Assembly (NCBI RefSeq): GCF_035222375.1
Contig: NC_085891.1
Location: 2,604,001-2,668,000, forward strand
Length of the DNA: 64,000 bases
From: Podospora pseudocomata
Lineage: Eukaryota; Ascomycota; Sordariomycetes; Sordariales; Podosporaceae
Direction: 5' to 3'
The position numbers and the translations under genes were made by a program. This document shows positions 47,074 through 58,080 of this stretch, piece after piece; the first letter of the stretch is position 1, and each line of letters starts with the position of its first letter. Under the pieces are notes generated by a model, which had not been told where the DNA came from, did no database searches, and worked only from the letters and a program-made list of their open reading frames with translations.

Positions 47074-48288
47074 ATGCCTCCCCCCAGAAAAGCAAAACGC
47101 AAACTGGGGCAGTTTGTCAATGACACGATAGCTCAAGCTCAGGCATCTCCGAAAAAGCTCAGACAGAAACTCACTCGCAGCCCTGTTGCGCCTATGAGCA
47201 CCATGGCGACAGCAACGGTTTCTTCTTCGGCTGCAAACGACGACGGCATCGATTACCAGTCCTTGGCATTGTTTGTTGAGCAGCAGATGAAAGACCCAAA
47301 ACCGATCACACCTCTCCAACGTAGGGCGCTGACTGATTTGACTTCTTCTCTCAAGGATGAAGAGCCTGATACTGGTGGTCATGACTGGATCAGCTTATTG
47401 CAGAGTATGTCACCTTTTTCATGCATCCCTTTCACTTCATGTCTTCACATCACTAACACCAAGCCAGGATACATCGACGCCCACAAGGCCAGAACCGAAA
47501 ATTCCATCATCTACAAAGACGAAGCCATATCCGCAGCTCCAAGCACAAAATGGAACTGCATACTAATCTTTTCCCGCTCCATCGGCTCTCAACCACTTGT
47601 TTTTCCCCAGCCAGAGAAGCTCGTCCAGAATGGCTTCGCCAAGAAGAAGGACGCGAAGAAGTACGCGGCGAAATGCTGCGTCGAATGGCTGATGGCAGAG
47701 GGGATGATGCCAAAGGATGGGAAAAGCGTGACGTTCCCCCATGCCTCGAATAAGATGATGGCTTCGACGAGCAAGATCTACAGCCCCTTGTCATCCCAAC
47801 CGTCATCCCCCAACCCACATGCTGCTGCTCAAGGGGGACATTCTTCCTCAGCAACGACAACACCCACCCAGTCATCCCCCTCTGAACCTCCTCCCCCGCC
47901 AAAGCCAACAGACTCGACCACCTCACTACTTGACCCCCCGGGCGGAGCCCCTCTTGACCCTCCACCGGATGATGAAGAGAATGACACTGCACCAGGGGAA
48001 TTACCTTCTAAGAGAGTGGCTGCGCTGTGTGAGAAATTGGGGTTTCGACCGCCGAGGTATGTTTTGATTGCTAGAGCTGGTCAGGATGCAGTATTCGATG
48101 GGCATGCCGACATGGGGCCTGACAGTTGGATCATACCTGATGGGGTGGGGGAGAAGGGCTTTGGGAGGGTGGAGGGGGTGTATGGTAAGAAGTTTGCGAA
48201 GGATATGGTTGCGCAGAATATACTGGGTATTTTGGAACAGGAGGAGAGGAAGAGAGCTGGTGAGGTGAGGGGTGTGCTGGGGGGATGA
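47074..48288 (+). CDS. dsRNA-binding-domain-like protein
   Basis: Exons 47074-47404 and 47468-48288 give 383 aa. The 63-nt intron is a multiple of three and has no stop, so the frame reads through. Splicing (GTATGT donor, ACTAAC branch, CCAG acceptor) gives SLLQRYIDAHKARTENSIIYKDEAI. The segment at about 112-185 ends in FAKKKDAKKYAAKCCVEWL, the second helix of a double-stranded-RNA-binding motif, where the Lys cluster touches RNA. The region from ~205 to 275 is Ser/Pro-rich, and a second compact stretch (~278-375, RVAALCEKLGFRPPRYVL...GKKFAKDMVAQNILGIL) resembles another degenerate dsRBD. Basic N-terminus. The role is unknown; this is not Dicer or ADAR by size. Confidence 0.82.
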   Translation: MPPPRKAKRKLGQFVNDTIAQAQASPKKLRQKLTRSPVAPMSTMATATVSSSAANDDGIDYQSLALFVEQQMKDPKPITPLQRRALTDLTSSLKDEEPDTGGHDWISLLQSMSPFSCIPFTSCLHITNTKPGYIDAHKARTENSIIYKDEAISAAPSTKWNCILIFSRSIGSQPLVFPQPEKLVQNGFAKKKDAKKYAAKCCVEWLMAEGMMPKDGKSVTFPHASNKMMASTSKIYSPLSSQPSSPNPHAAAQGGHSSSATTTPTQSSPSEPPPPPKPTDSTTSLLDPPGGAPLDPPPDDEENDTAPGELPSKRVAALCEKLGFRPPRYVLIARAGQDAVFDGHADMGPDSWIIPDGVGEKGFGRVEGVYGKKFAKDMVAQNILGILEQEERKRAGEVRGVLGG

Positions 48289-51200
48289 GTTGGCGGGGAA
48301 ACTAATGGGGATGGGAAAGGGTGTGGTCAATGTTCGGGGAGGTCGATGCCGAGAAACTGACCATGATGAAAGTTGAAGGGCAGAAAAGCATTCCATTCTG
48401 AGCGGTGAAAGGCTTCTATTTTCTCTTGCTTTCATGATGGGCTGGTTTTGGTGGGAGCTTGGCATAGTATCTGGTGATGAATCTTCTTCAGTTTAATGTA
48501 TGATGGCCGACACGGTCAAATTTTCCACGATGCGTTGCAGCCAGCCTCACCATGTAAAATATAACTTTGTAACAACCCCCCTGTCCTGCTCGTTGACATC
48601 CCTTCTTGGCTTGTTGACCTTGACCCCACGAGTAAACTGGGAAATAATAGCCTCTTACGATCAAGACTCACTTCAGGATTCAAGGCAAGGTGATTATTAT
48701 CAGTTGGTGAGGCATTGGCACAAGAGAAACGAAATAGCAATACATAGCCATGGCTTTATGCTCCTATACATGAAATTGAACTTCACCGTTTCGACCATAA
48801 TTGTTGTATCATTGCTCACAACGAGCTGTCTACAATGATTTCAGTCTGCAGCCCTGTACCATAAGCTTAGTATTGAACTCCCTGCCACAATGTCAGTTTG
48901 TTAACTCGCTACACACCGTCATACTGTGACATTAGTTTGCCGAACAGCTACCGCCCTTCCAGCATCTATGCCTACCTCCCCCTTTGGGCGCGCATGCCAA
49001 GGTGGTAATAACACACAGTTGAGCCCTTCCTTTCTTCCTTCCCAAACCAGATGTCGATGGCTCTTCCCCTTTGGATCGCTTATGTGGAGCCTCTCGCTGG
49101 TTGCGCCTACCATCACCGGCCAAAGCCCCCATGAGTCGCTCCAGTCACTTGTACCGGGGGCCGTCAGTAGCCAGCTCATCACACGCCTGAGCCGAGCGTT
49201 CTCGCTTCTGCAACGAACCTGGAAGTTCTGCATCAAAGCCAGCAGACAGATGTCCAGATCAGCACCAGTTCTCATCGCACAGGAGCCCGAGTGTTAGGCT
49301 TTGCCTCTTGTTCCGGATGTCTATCTCATCCTGCAATCCATCCTCTGTCAGTTGATACACCCCAAGTCCCAGACTCGCCTACGAGAACAGGTTATCAAGG
49401 AATCTCGCACCTGCCGGCCAGCCCTCCAACGTTGCTAATTGGATTACAGGACCCTTGGGGATATCGACAGCTCCCAAGCCCGTTCCCAATCCGAACACTC
49501 GTCACGCCATAAGTCTGCTGCCTTGTGGCAGGTACATACCGGTACATCATGACCCTGCAATCTCATGTAGCACCCTCGACAACACCCCCATGGCAGCACT
49601 AGCTGCCAGCACCCACACGAACGAATCCCGTGGGGTGGTTAGCTGCGGGAGCACGAACACAAGAAGGGACCCTTGGACGGCACGAACGGATAGACCCCTA
49701 CCCCCCCTCAACAGTCCAAGCCCAATGAACCCCTCTTTTGAGAGGCGACATGTCCAACTTTGCTGTTCTTGGGAGCGTCGGTCACCGAACCTCAATGCTG
49801 CTCTGGGGTAACTTTGGGACGTGGCGAGAGCTCCAAAATCGCCAATGGAGCCCGCTGTTCATTCCCGGGTTGGGTAGGCCCCTCTTCACTTGAGGAGGCC
49901 ACCTGTCCATCATCATGCTCAGGTAACTTCTCCATCTTCCACATCATAAGAGGAAGCTTACCATTAGACACTGTCCAGACCAGTGCCAATGAAGGAACCT
50001 CCTCGCCCCGGGACAAACCGTGAGCTCTGGTGGCACAGTCCCAAAGTTTCCTACCCCGAGAACCCAAGCCATCCTCTCCTTCTGCTGTCATTCTAACAGG
50101 CCCTGTCGTATGCAGAGAAGATGGATAGGGACCTGTCCCCTGTCCGGAGCAAACCGTCCGGGATATCAAGCCTCCATCAAGCCTTCCGTAAATCTCTTTT
50201 GCTTCTCCCGCAACCTCAGATTTCCAATGTTCGTTTCTCCACACATCTTGGCTTAATAATTCCCTGAGAATATTCCCGGTGGTTAGGACATATCTCGGAA
50301 ACGAGAACTGCCGGGGAGTCTCATCACCTTTCCATTCACAAACCTATCTCGAAAAAGAACGTCCTCCGCCGCTGTCGTCCGGGAAGAGTATCTTCCGCTC
50401 CTGGTCTAGCCACCAGAAACCCACAATTGATCCCCAGGGTTTGTTGGACCTCGCGTGGTAGATTTTCCATCTGTTTTTCCCTACGAGGAAAGCACAAGCC
50501 TCGCGATCAGCATCGCCATAGAGCTAAGCCACTGATCGATGCGTGCCACTTTTTTTTATTTCTGTTGGGTTCGACATCCTATGGTTTTGATTGGCCGGTG
50601 TCCCCACTTACACCCTCGTTTGGTTACTGACATAAGAGATTCTAGAACTTGGGTGTCATATCATATCGTTCTTGGGGTTTTTGCCATCGCTTTCCCTTGT
50701 CCCCCAGTTTGTGTTGCTTCGTAATTGGGATGATTTCAGATGCGAGTTTGTCAGGTGTGGTGATCGTCGGTTTTTGACAGGAACATGTGAGTGAAGGCGT
50801 GGTGGATTGACAGCCGGGGTCGAGATGTGTGTTTTGGAAGAGGAGAAGTACCACGACATTGCTCCATAGGTCTTGTTACAACGAGAATTGAGGCGAGAAG
50901 GGGGCAAGAGAGGATGAACCAAGAACTGTTTTCATGGGATATTGGATAGACTCTTTGAAGAGAGTGATGCGAAAGATGGGATTTCTGGAAACAACCCCAA
51001 CCCAACCCTTGATATGTACATGGGTGGGGACTTGATGGTAAATGCACTCAATTCGCTCAGATATCTTGCAAAGAACTTTGGGAGATTTGGCAAAAGAAAA
51101 AACAGATCGGACAGATAAAAAGAAAATGTGTAAATGTCAAAATGTTCAAACGCCCCAGAGCTGCCGCACAACCCCATCGTGTACTTGGTAATGTACGCCC

Positions 51201-51421
51201 GGGAAAGTTTTTTTTGGTTCAAAAAAAAAAAAAAAGAAAAGAATCCCTTCCCCCCCCTCCCTCCTCCATATGCTCCCCCTAAGTAGGTAGATAGAAAAAT
51301 CCATCACTCCCAAAAATGCCTGATGCTCCCCCTTTCCCTCCTCCCCAACCTCTTAAGAAACCCCCTCGCTGTGCGTGTATATCAAGCAAAAAACAACTAG
51401 ACAGGAGAAAAAGAAGAAAAA
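48289..51421. other. 3.1-kb intergenic region
   Basis: No gene can be supported. Open frames are short and without domain signatures on either strand. The segment 51190-51420 is A- and C-rich and is probably the 3' UTR of the SET-domain gene. Confidence 0.5.
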
Positions 51422-53173
51422 CTAATTCTTCTCCCCCACCACCCCATCAACCCCCATCACCTCCCTCCCCTCCTCGCCAGCAGCCTCCTCCCTACACCTC
51501 GAGCACATGCACCACCCTCCCAAACTCCCCCTGGCCCACTCCCTCCTCTCCTTAACAGGCAGCTCCACATCGCAGTAATGATTCAAGATCTCCTCTCCCT
51601 TCTTCACCCCTCCTTTCCTCCCCCCAACAACCCTCTTGTCCCTCGCCCAAAGCTTCATCTTGCCCCCCCACTCCCAGCTCACATTCGGATCGCAGTCGTG
51701 GTTAGCCAGGCACCAAAAGGGATGAACCGCCGCCACGTCCGGCCTCCCGTCCCTGCGCCCTTCCTGGTAGTTTTTGCGCGCAGAGGCCGTGCCGCGGAAC
51801 TTGGCGTAGCAGGTGTTGAAAACCCAAATGTCGTGCTGGCCGAGCGTGGCATAAATGTCTATATCCATCTTCTCGAGTATGTGAAGCGGAATCTCGATGT
51901 TGTACTCGAACGAAAAAGGCAGGGTCCACTCCGGGGGCGGCTCGGCGTTGATGCTGCGGTCGATCTCGTTGAGCTCCGAGGGGACAAAATCGCCCCAGAT
52001 GAACTTTATCGAGGGCACGTCCAGGGGGTGCATCTCCTGGTGTGTTGACATCGCCAGGAGGCGGGCGAGCAGCAAGAGGTAGAGGGACTGGTCAATGTCC
52101 TTGTTGTCGGGGTCTTTGGCGATCGAGTCCACGTCCGTGTCGCACACGGCGGGGTGGTATTGCTCTTGGGCCTTGGTGAAGCAAAAGTCGTCGCAAAAGA
52201 TGGTGTCGTAGCACTCCGGGCAGCTGACCGCCTTGGAGTGTTGGTCGAGGGGCGGGAGGGTCGTCCCGCAGGCGTCGCAGGTGGATTCCTTGTGTCGGTT
52301 GTTGGCTGTGAGGAGAGAATACTCTTCCAGCACCGTCTCACCCGGGGCGATGTCCTCTTTGGCAAAGAGGCCGAGCTGATTACACGTCGGTATCACGTCG
52401 TGGCCGTCCGTGTTGCTCTCGTCATCGAGGAGGACGGGGAGTTTAGACACGCGGACCTCGCACTTTGGAGCCATGGTCGACAGCTGCTTGTTGAGGTGGG
52501 CCAGCGACTCGGCCGAGAAGCGGTCTGGTTCGTGGGTGTTCCATGGGTAGACTTCACGGCGGACGACACCGCGGTCGGGGAGGCTGTTGATGTCGATGGG
52601 GGCGTCAGACTCTTTGCGTAGTCTGCGGCGGCCGACTTGCTCGATGTAGCCCTTGATCTCGATGAGCTCTCTGTTGTTCGGGGCCGTGTTCAGGCCTCTC
52701 TCGCAGAATCTGAGCGCGCTTTTTAGGCTCCCGCAGAGAAGCAGGCTCAAGGACAGGATCTGGTAGGCGCGGACAGAACCGAGGTGGGCCAGGAGCTGAT
52801 AGGGACCGACTCCCTCCAGCCCTTCCATAACATCCTCGCCAGCGGTGCCGTCTGATATCCCTTCGGTAAGGGAGCCATGGTCAAGGACCACAGGGCAAGG
52901 CGTTGTTGAGTAGCCCTTGAGTGCTTCCAAGGCCTGCTCGTGGTACTCGAAGCTCTCATCACGGACCTCGTCGGCCAGGAGAAGAGCACGGTAGGCGTCA
53001 CCAGCAGCGAGGTCCGGGTAGGCGAGGTCAGAGTGGACCACGGCTCGCTCCAGGTAGAGGATCAGGTCGTAGGGAGAAGCAGACAGAGAGTCTGTCAGCT
53101 GCTGACGACGCTCCAGGAGGTGCTCCCTACAAGGGTCCTTCTCGTCGGGCACGGACGGTGACGGAGCCTCCAT
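51422..53173 (-). CDS. TPR and SET-domain protein (SMYD/SET5-like)
   Basis: Single exon, 583 aa, from ATG 53173. The N-terminal ~190 residues are helical with TPR-like repeats (a row of ~35-residue helical pairs, e.g. SVRAYQILSLSLLLCGSLKSALRFCERGL). The SET domain begins near residue 265 (GLFAKEDIAPGETVLEE) and is split by a Cys cluster near 296-340 (CDAC...CPEC...FCDDFC...H...C), as MYND fingers split SMYD-type SET domains. Catalytic-core motifs are NHDCDPNVSWEW near 489 and GEEILNHYCD near 527, followed by a post-SET CMCSRC near 552. Such proteins methylate lysine in histones or other proteins using S-adenosylmethionine. The substrate is unknown. Charged Gly/Arg insertions near 510-522 look lineage-specific. 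Confidence 0.9.
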   Translation of the reverse strand: MEAPSPSVPDEKDPCREHLLERRQQLTDSLSASPYDLILYLERAVVHSDLAYPDLAAGDAYRALLLADEVRDESFEYHEQALEALKGYSTTPCPVVLDHGSLTEGISDGTAGEDVMEGLEGVGPYQLLAHLGSVRAYQILSLSLLLCGSLKSALRFCERGLNTAPNNRELIEIKGYIEQVGRRRLRKESDAPIDINSLPDRGVVRREVYPWNTHEPDRFSAESLAHLNKQLSTMAPKCEVRVSKLPVLLDDESNTDGHDVIPTCNQLGLFAKEDIAPGETVLEEYSLLTANNRHKESTCDACGTTLPPLDQHSKAVSCPECYDTIFCDDFCFTKAQEQYHPAVCDTDVDSIAKDPDNKDIDQSLYLLLLARLLAMSTHQEMHPLDVPSIKFIWGDFVPSELNEIDRSINAEPPPEWTLPFSFEYNIEIPLHILEKMDIDIYATLGQHDIWVFNTCYAKFRGTASARKNYQEGRRDGRPDVAAVHPFWCLANHDCDPNVSWEWGGKMKLWARDKRVVGGRKGGVKKGEEILNHYCDVELPVKERREWARGSLGGWCMCSRCREEAAGEEGREVMGVDGVVGEKN

Positions 53174-54846
53174 GGTCGATCAGGTAGATCAGACTAGGTA
53201 GGGGGGGTGTGTTGAATTCCAAGGACCAAGTCGGGTAGAAGAGCAACGAAAACAAAAGAGAAGAATAGACCGGTCTAGACGGGGAGGAAGCCAAGGGAAA
53301 GAAAGCACAACAGGTTTCGGGTTCTGGCTTGGTCGGGTACCTTGCATATATATGTGTGCGCCGGACGCTACAGACAGGGACTACCTGTTGTAAGGTGCCC
53401 CTGTCGCTTGTCGTGGAATTTTTTTGTTCCTGGGTGAGGAGCTGACGGGGACAGGCGGAGAGGTTGGACCCGTCTTTTTTGGTCGAGAGTCAACCACGAT
53501 GACCTCTCTTTTTGCAGCTAGCCTCGACGGTAGATATCGGTAGGGGGGTGTCTTTCCCGCTTGAAGTTCAAGCGGCGCGGGCGGACGTCGGCTCGGGTCG
53601 CTGCCCTAATAGCGACCCTAAGAAACAAAGCTGGGATTTTCTAGTTTGTCGTTGCCAAAGCTAAAATTGACGTGCCCTGGCTTTGCGAGCCCCGCCAAGA
53701 ACGAACGAGCGAAGGTGGTTAGACGGCTGTGACTGGAGAACTGGGGGAGCCCAAGCAGCAGACGCAGGGCTACCGGGTTGCAAGACCTTGATTTTGGTAC
53801 AATCGACGGGGCTCCCATCTTGCTTTGATTGACCCAAGTAACGCCGGGCGTCTGCATACTGACGCTCTCACAGCCCGCGCCGCCTCGCACACCTCCATCA
53901 CAGGGGCCGTTGTAAATGCTCCGGAAGACAGGAGGCGCTAACCCCCATCCAGCGCCCTCGCACCAAAAAAGCCGGCCGATGGGAGCCCCCAGTACAGGAG
54001 TGCAGTAGCGTACATACCTGGCGGTACCTAAACATCTATCTCAGAGGTACCTGGAGGTACTGCTCTTAATATGACGATCAGATATGGCATCTTCCAGCTT
54101 CCGAGACACGTCAGCCTTGTTGGGGGAAAGACATCACGCGCACACCTGCATCGACAAGATACGATAGACAAGATATGTCTGGAGGGGGAGGGGGTTATTG
54201 GAGCGGTGTTGGGAGCTGAGATGGGCCCGTGGGAAAGATGGCAGGTCGTGACAAGGTCGAGATTCAACCGACCGAGACCCTGGCCCCACCTAGACCCCTG
54301 TGAGATGCGGTTAAAACAGGGTTCACACCCACCAAAAACCCGCGGGCGTTCGGGTTCCCTGAGATTCAGGGTCCTGCCCCAAATGATGGCTTGCATATTC
54401 GCTGTGGCAGCTGGCCAGTGGCAAGCCCGTCATAGCTCCCTGGCACCCATTGGCGTGCCCCATGCCACGGTCTGGACCTACGTCATAGCCAGCCTCCAAC
54501 GACCCCCCCAATGCACACCAGACCAAGTTCCAGGTTCCAGCTCTCGTCCAATGGGGAGTCTGGCGGTCTCCTGATTGCGGCGACGGGTTGCGTGTCCTTG
54601 CGGCTCGTCCCTACACCTTACACCACAAGTGACCACCTCGCACCTCGTTTCTTTTGCCTCTTGGCATCGTTTCCGCCGTTTGGAACCGAGCGGCCACAGC
54701 ATCGCATCTGTGTCACCTAGATCACCCAGCTCCAACACAAGTGTCTGGTAAAGAACACGCCGTAAATCTATTGGTTGCTTGCTGTCTACTTGTGCGAGCT
54801 GTCCTGTCTATCACCTAGGAAACCCCGTCATGGGCCCGGAACAACC
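53174..54846. other. Intergenic: SET-gene promoter and PHO13 3' flank
   Basis: No gene recognised. A cluster of GGTAC-type motifs (about four in 50 bp) lies at 54012-54063. Confidence 0.5.
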
Positions 54847-55951
54847 TCACTGCTTCCTCGCGACAAGCCCAATGTCGCTCAGTTTGTCCACATAGAATGC
54901 TGGCACCGCAACCGCATCCGATGCCTCCCAGTGTTCCTTCTGACTTACGCCCGTTAGGACTGCCAGCGTGCCACCGAGCTTCCCCTCGATTCCGAACTTG
55001 ATGTCGGTGTCAAGACGATCCCCAACCATGCACGTGCGTTCACGATCGAATTGGAACTTGCCCTCGACAGCATCCATCATGGCTTGGCTAGGCTTCCCGA
55101 GCGCCACCGGCTTCTGGCCCGTTGAGTACACGAGAGGCATGCTCATCGAGCCTGCGCCGGGGAAGAAGCCGTGGCTCATCGGGAAGGTCGAATCCACGTT
55201 GGTCGCCAAGAAGATGGCACCCCGCCTCAGATACTGGAGCGCATGCGAGAGCTTGAGGTAGTTGATGTGAAAGTCCAAACCGACGAGCACGCATCCCACC
55301 TCGGGGTCCAACAGAGAACCATCAGCGAGACCTTTGAAGTCTTCAGGGGTGACATCCCTTCGGAAGGCAGGGTCAGTGCCGCCAATGAAGGGTACATTTT
55401 CGCTCCTCAGCTCATGCTCGATGCCGGCCTCTCCAATGACAAAAACCTTGTTTTTGGGCGGCGCGAGCTTGAGGATTCTGGAGATGTAAACCGAGGCGGA
55501 ATATGCCGAACCGAATATCTCCTCCACGTCAGACGGAATTCCTAAGCCCGTGAACTTTTTGAGGTATTCTTGGCGAGACTTTGTCGAGTTGTTGGTCACA
55601 AAGACTGTCTTTTTGCCTATCGGGGGTTAGCCATCTGAGTGGGCCGGAAGCAAGACAGGGCTCTCACCTCTGGATCTCAAGTGTTCCAGAGTTTCCACAA
55701 CCCCCTCGAACACATGCTCGCCGGACCAGATGACTCCTGCGGCAAGACTGTTAACGTCAGATCACCATGCGAGCTGCCGAAAGCGAGAGCAACTATACCA
55801 TCACAGTCTAGCAAAAACACCTGGTGGGCAATGAGTATGGCAAACAGGCAGGGGGGGGGCATGGGAGCTGGTAGTGTCAACGCACATCAAAGCGATCAAT
55901 GAACTCGTCAATGGCGGCCGCATCACCGGTGAGGTATTTTGGCGTCGTCAT
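54847..55951 (-). CDS. PHO13: PHO13 / 4-nitrophenylphosphatase, HAD-family phosphoglycolate phosphatase
   Basis: Four exons on the minus strand: 55951-55886, 55820-55799 (22 nt), 55736-55668 and 55616-54847. Together they give 308 aa, the usual family size. All HAD motifs are present. Motif I is DCDG (residues 27-30, Asp27 the nucleophile), encoded by the microexon. Motif II is TNNS (Thr60), motif III the Lys in ALGKPS (Lys227), and motif IV GDRLDTD (Asp252, Asp255, Asp257 binding Mg2+). The C2-type cap lies between II and III. Pho13/PGP enzymes clear 2-phosphoglycolate and other toxic glycolytic side products (metabolite repair) in the cytosol. The second intron has a weak GTATAG donor. A run of nine C residues lies in intron 1 on the coding strand. 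Confidence 0.93.
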
Positions 55952-57097
55952 GGTGCAGGATTCTAAGGCGGAATGGAGAGTATTACCAAGAATGTGGCTT
56001 CAGAGGTAAACGGGCCCGGTATGATTATGTCGACTGAGTCAAGTGGTATTCGCCGATGCGGTGTGTTGAGTGAGGTCTTGGTCAATCTGATTGAAATTCG
56101 GCTACGGGCTTTTGCGAATCTGCCGCCTCCACGAAGGACCTGTTCCCCCAAGCCCCTTCTCAGCTGGCCGTTGACCATGATTGGCTACATTGTTGTGGCA
56201 GCAGAAGGAAGCTGTTGTCGGATCAATCTGGACTCGACAGGCATCTTCGGGATTCTGTGACAGCTGCAAAACAGAGTGACGAGATCGGCCTGGCTGTCAT
56301 CTGATGTCCTTCTGGGCCTTACTTTTGCAGCCCGAGTCTAGCTGAAAAAAGACGACGATGCTCTAAAGAATCCCAGATGCTCAGAACAAAATAAGGTGGA
56401 GCTGCTGCCCTAAACACTCAAAAGCGGGACTATGACGCAATGAATTCCACCCAGACCCCCATAGCTCTCAGCAACCCCGCAGCGTCACCCCTCCCCCGCT
56501 AACTATCAACAACTTCGAGAAGTCTCGACCACAGCCTTCCATCATGTGATGGGAATTGACTTTTTCTTTTACAAAGACAGAGAACCGCCCAGAGCGCTCG
56601 AAATATTTAAAAATCGTTGAACCTCAATCCCAAGTCCTCTTCTGTTCCAGAGCGGTCCTTGTGTTTTCGTGGCCGGTCTTGGCAACTCCATTGTTTCCAT
56701 CAAGAGGCTGCGGAGATAGCTCCGCGAATGGCAAAGATTGACAACCTTTGTCCCCATGATTATACTCGATCCAAACACAAAATCGTATCATTGTGAGAGC
56801 ATATCAGACTTTATGCCCACTGGTGATTGGAGGTGTGGTTAATCCTTATATCGAAACCTCCACCCTGGAGACTCTGATGTGAGGGCTATCAAGGCTTTTA
56901 CATGAACGGTCCGTATTACCCGCGTTTGCCATAGTTTCGACTGTAAACGTATGCTGGCCAGACAGTTGGTCTGGTGCAGTTTATAAACGGTTTTCATGTC
57001 TAGTTGAAAGCATTGTACGAAGAGGCGTTGAAGTCTTTATATGCATCTGTGCGCATATTTCGGACCTCATCGAAGTTCCTCCGACAAGTGTAGCATA

Positions 57098-57273
57098 GAC
57101 CATTACCGGCGCATGTCATCGATGTGATCTTGCCGGATCGTCATAAACCCGTCACCCTGGCAAGGATATCGGCTGCCCTGATCGACGGGCCCGTCATTCC
57201 CAACGGTGTCTACCACGCGCCGGCCGATGCCGAAGTGTATTCGGCACTAGCAGCCATCAGCGAGCCATTGTGA
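57098..57273 (+). pseudogene. Coding-like fragment, possible decayed last exon
   Basis: A plus-strand frame without ATG follows an acceptor-like CATAG and reads LPAHVIDVILPDRHKPVT..., later LIDGPVIPNGVYHAPADAEV, and stops at TGA 57271. Its residue mix looks protein-like, but no upstream exon can be joined and no family is recognised. Chance is not excluded. Confidence 0.25.
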
Positions 57274-58007
57274 CGATGTGCCGGATCGAGCTGCCTGCGC
57301 CGCGAGTTGAACCGCATCTCCGGGTCAGGGACTGCTTTGTCTGTCGCGCTCCGGTCCTGGTATTTCTAGACGTAATAGACATGTCCAGACTTTGGGGGTC
57401 GAGCATCTCTTTTCCTGCGAAGTTTAAAAAATCCCGAATTACTCTCTGTTGAGGAGCGATCACTCCGGTGTCAAACTCTCGTCACTAACAACTACAGGCA
57501 AAAAGAGGTTCAAACAGGGGTTGCTGAGCCGGACAAGACCAAAAAAGCTCTTCTGCAGCTGCCCCTCACAAAACATTTGCTACCCCTCCTGTCCAACAAA
57601 GCCCTCCACGAAAAACGCCCCTCCATTAGAAACCCAGCCACAAAAAATCCCGCGCAAGACAGCCCACCCATCCACACTCAAGATACCGCGTCGTTGGGAA
57701 TCTCAGCTCATCTACTACCACACAGACAACACCACAGTAAGAACCACAGCATCTTATCGCCGACTCCCGCGTCAAGCTAACCCTCCAACCCCCGAAAAGC
57801 TCCATCCCCGCACCTCCTCCCCCACGCCTGCTTGTGTGTCTCACAACCGCCAAGAACCCACAACAAATTTCCCAACAACCCCCGTTGAAGACCGGGAACA
57901 TCTTAGAAACTCACCCTGCCCAAACTGGACTTTTGCTTTGCAACTCATCCCTACACAACCCCCAAGCTGAGGCTATCTCTGGTCCTTATCTATCTCGGAG
58001 CTCTACA

Positions 58008-58075
58008 ATCACCAACACCACCACAACCACCACCACAACCACAACCACAACAACCACAACAACCACACACAACCG
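58008..58075 (+). repeat. ACC/ACA simple repeat in the 5' leader
   Basis: Imperfect repeat of CCACAA and CAACCA units ending 6 nt before the 6-phosphogluconolactonase ATG. It is likely an unstructured leader segment. Confidence 0.8.
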
Positions 58076-58080
58076 TCAAG

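Larger units (their letters stand above)
55952..58080. other. Intergenic: PHO13 promoter and lactonase promoter/leader
   Basis: No intact gene. A coding-like fragment lies at 57098-57273 (described separately). From 57.5 kb the plus strand is C/A-rich, and an ACC/ACA repeat (58008-58075) directly precedes the lactonase ATG. Confidence 0.5.
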
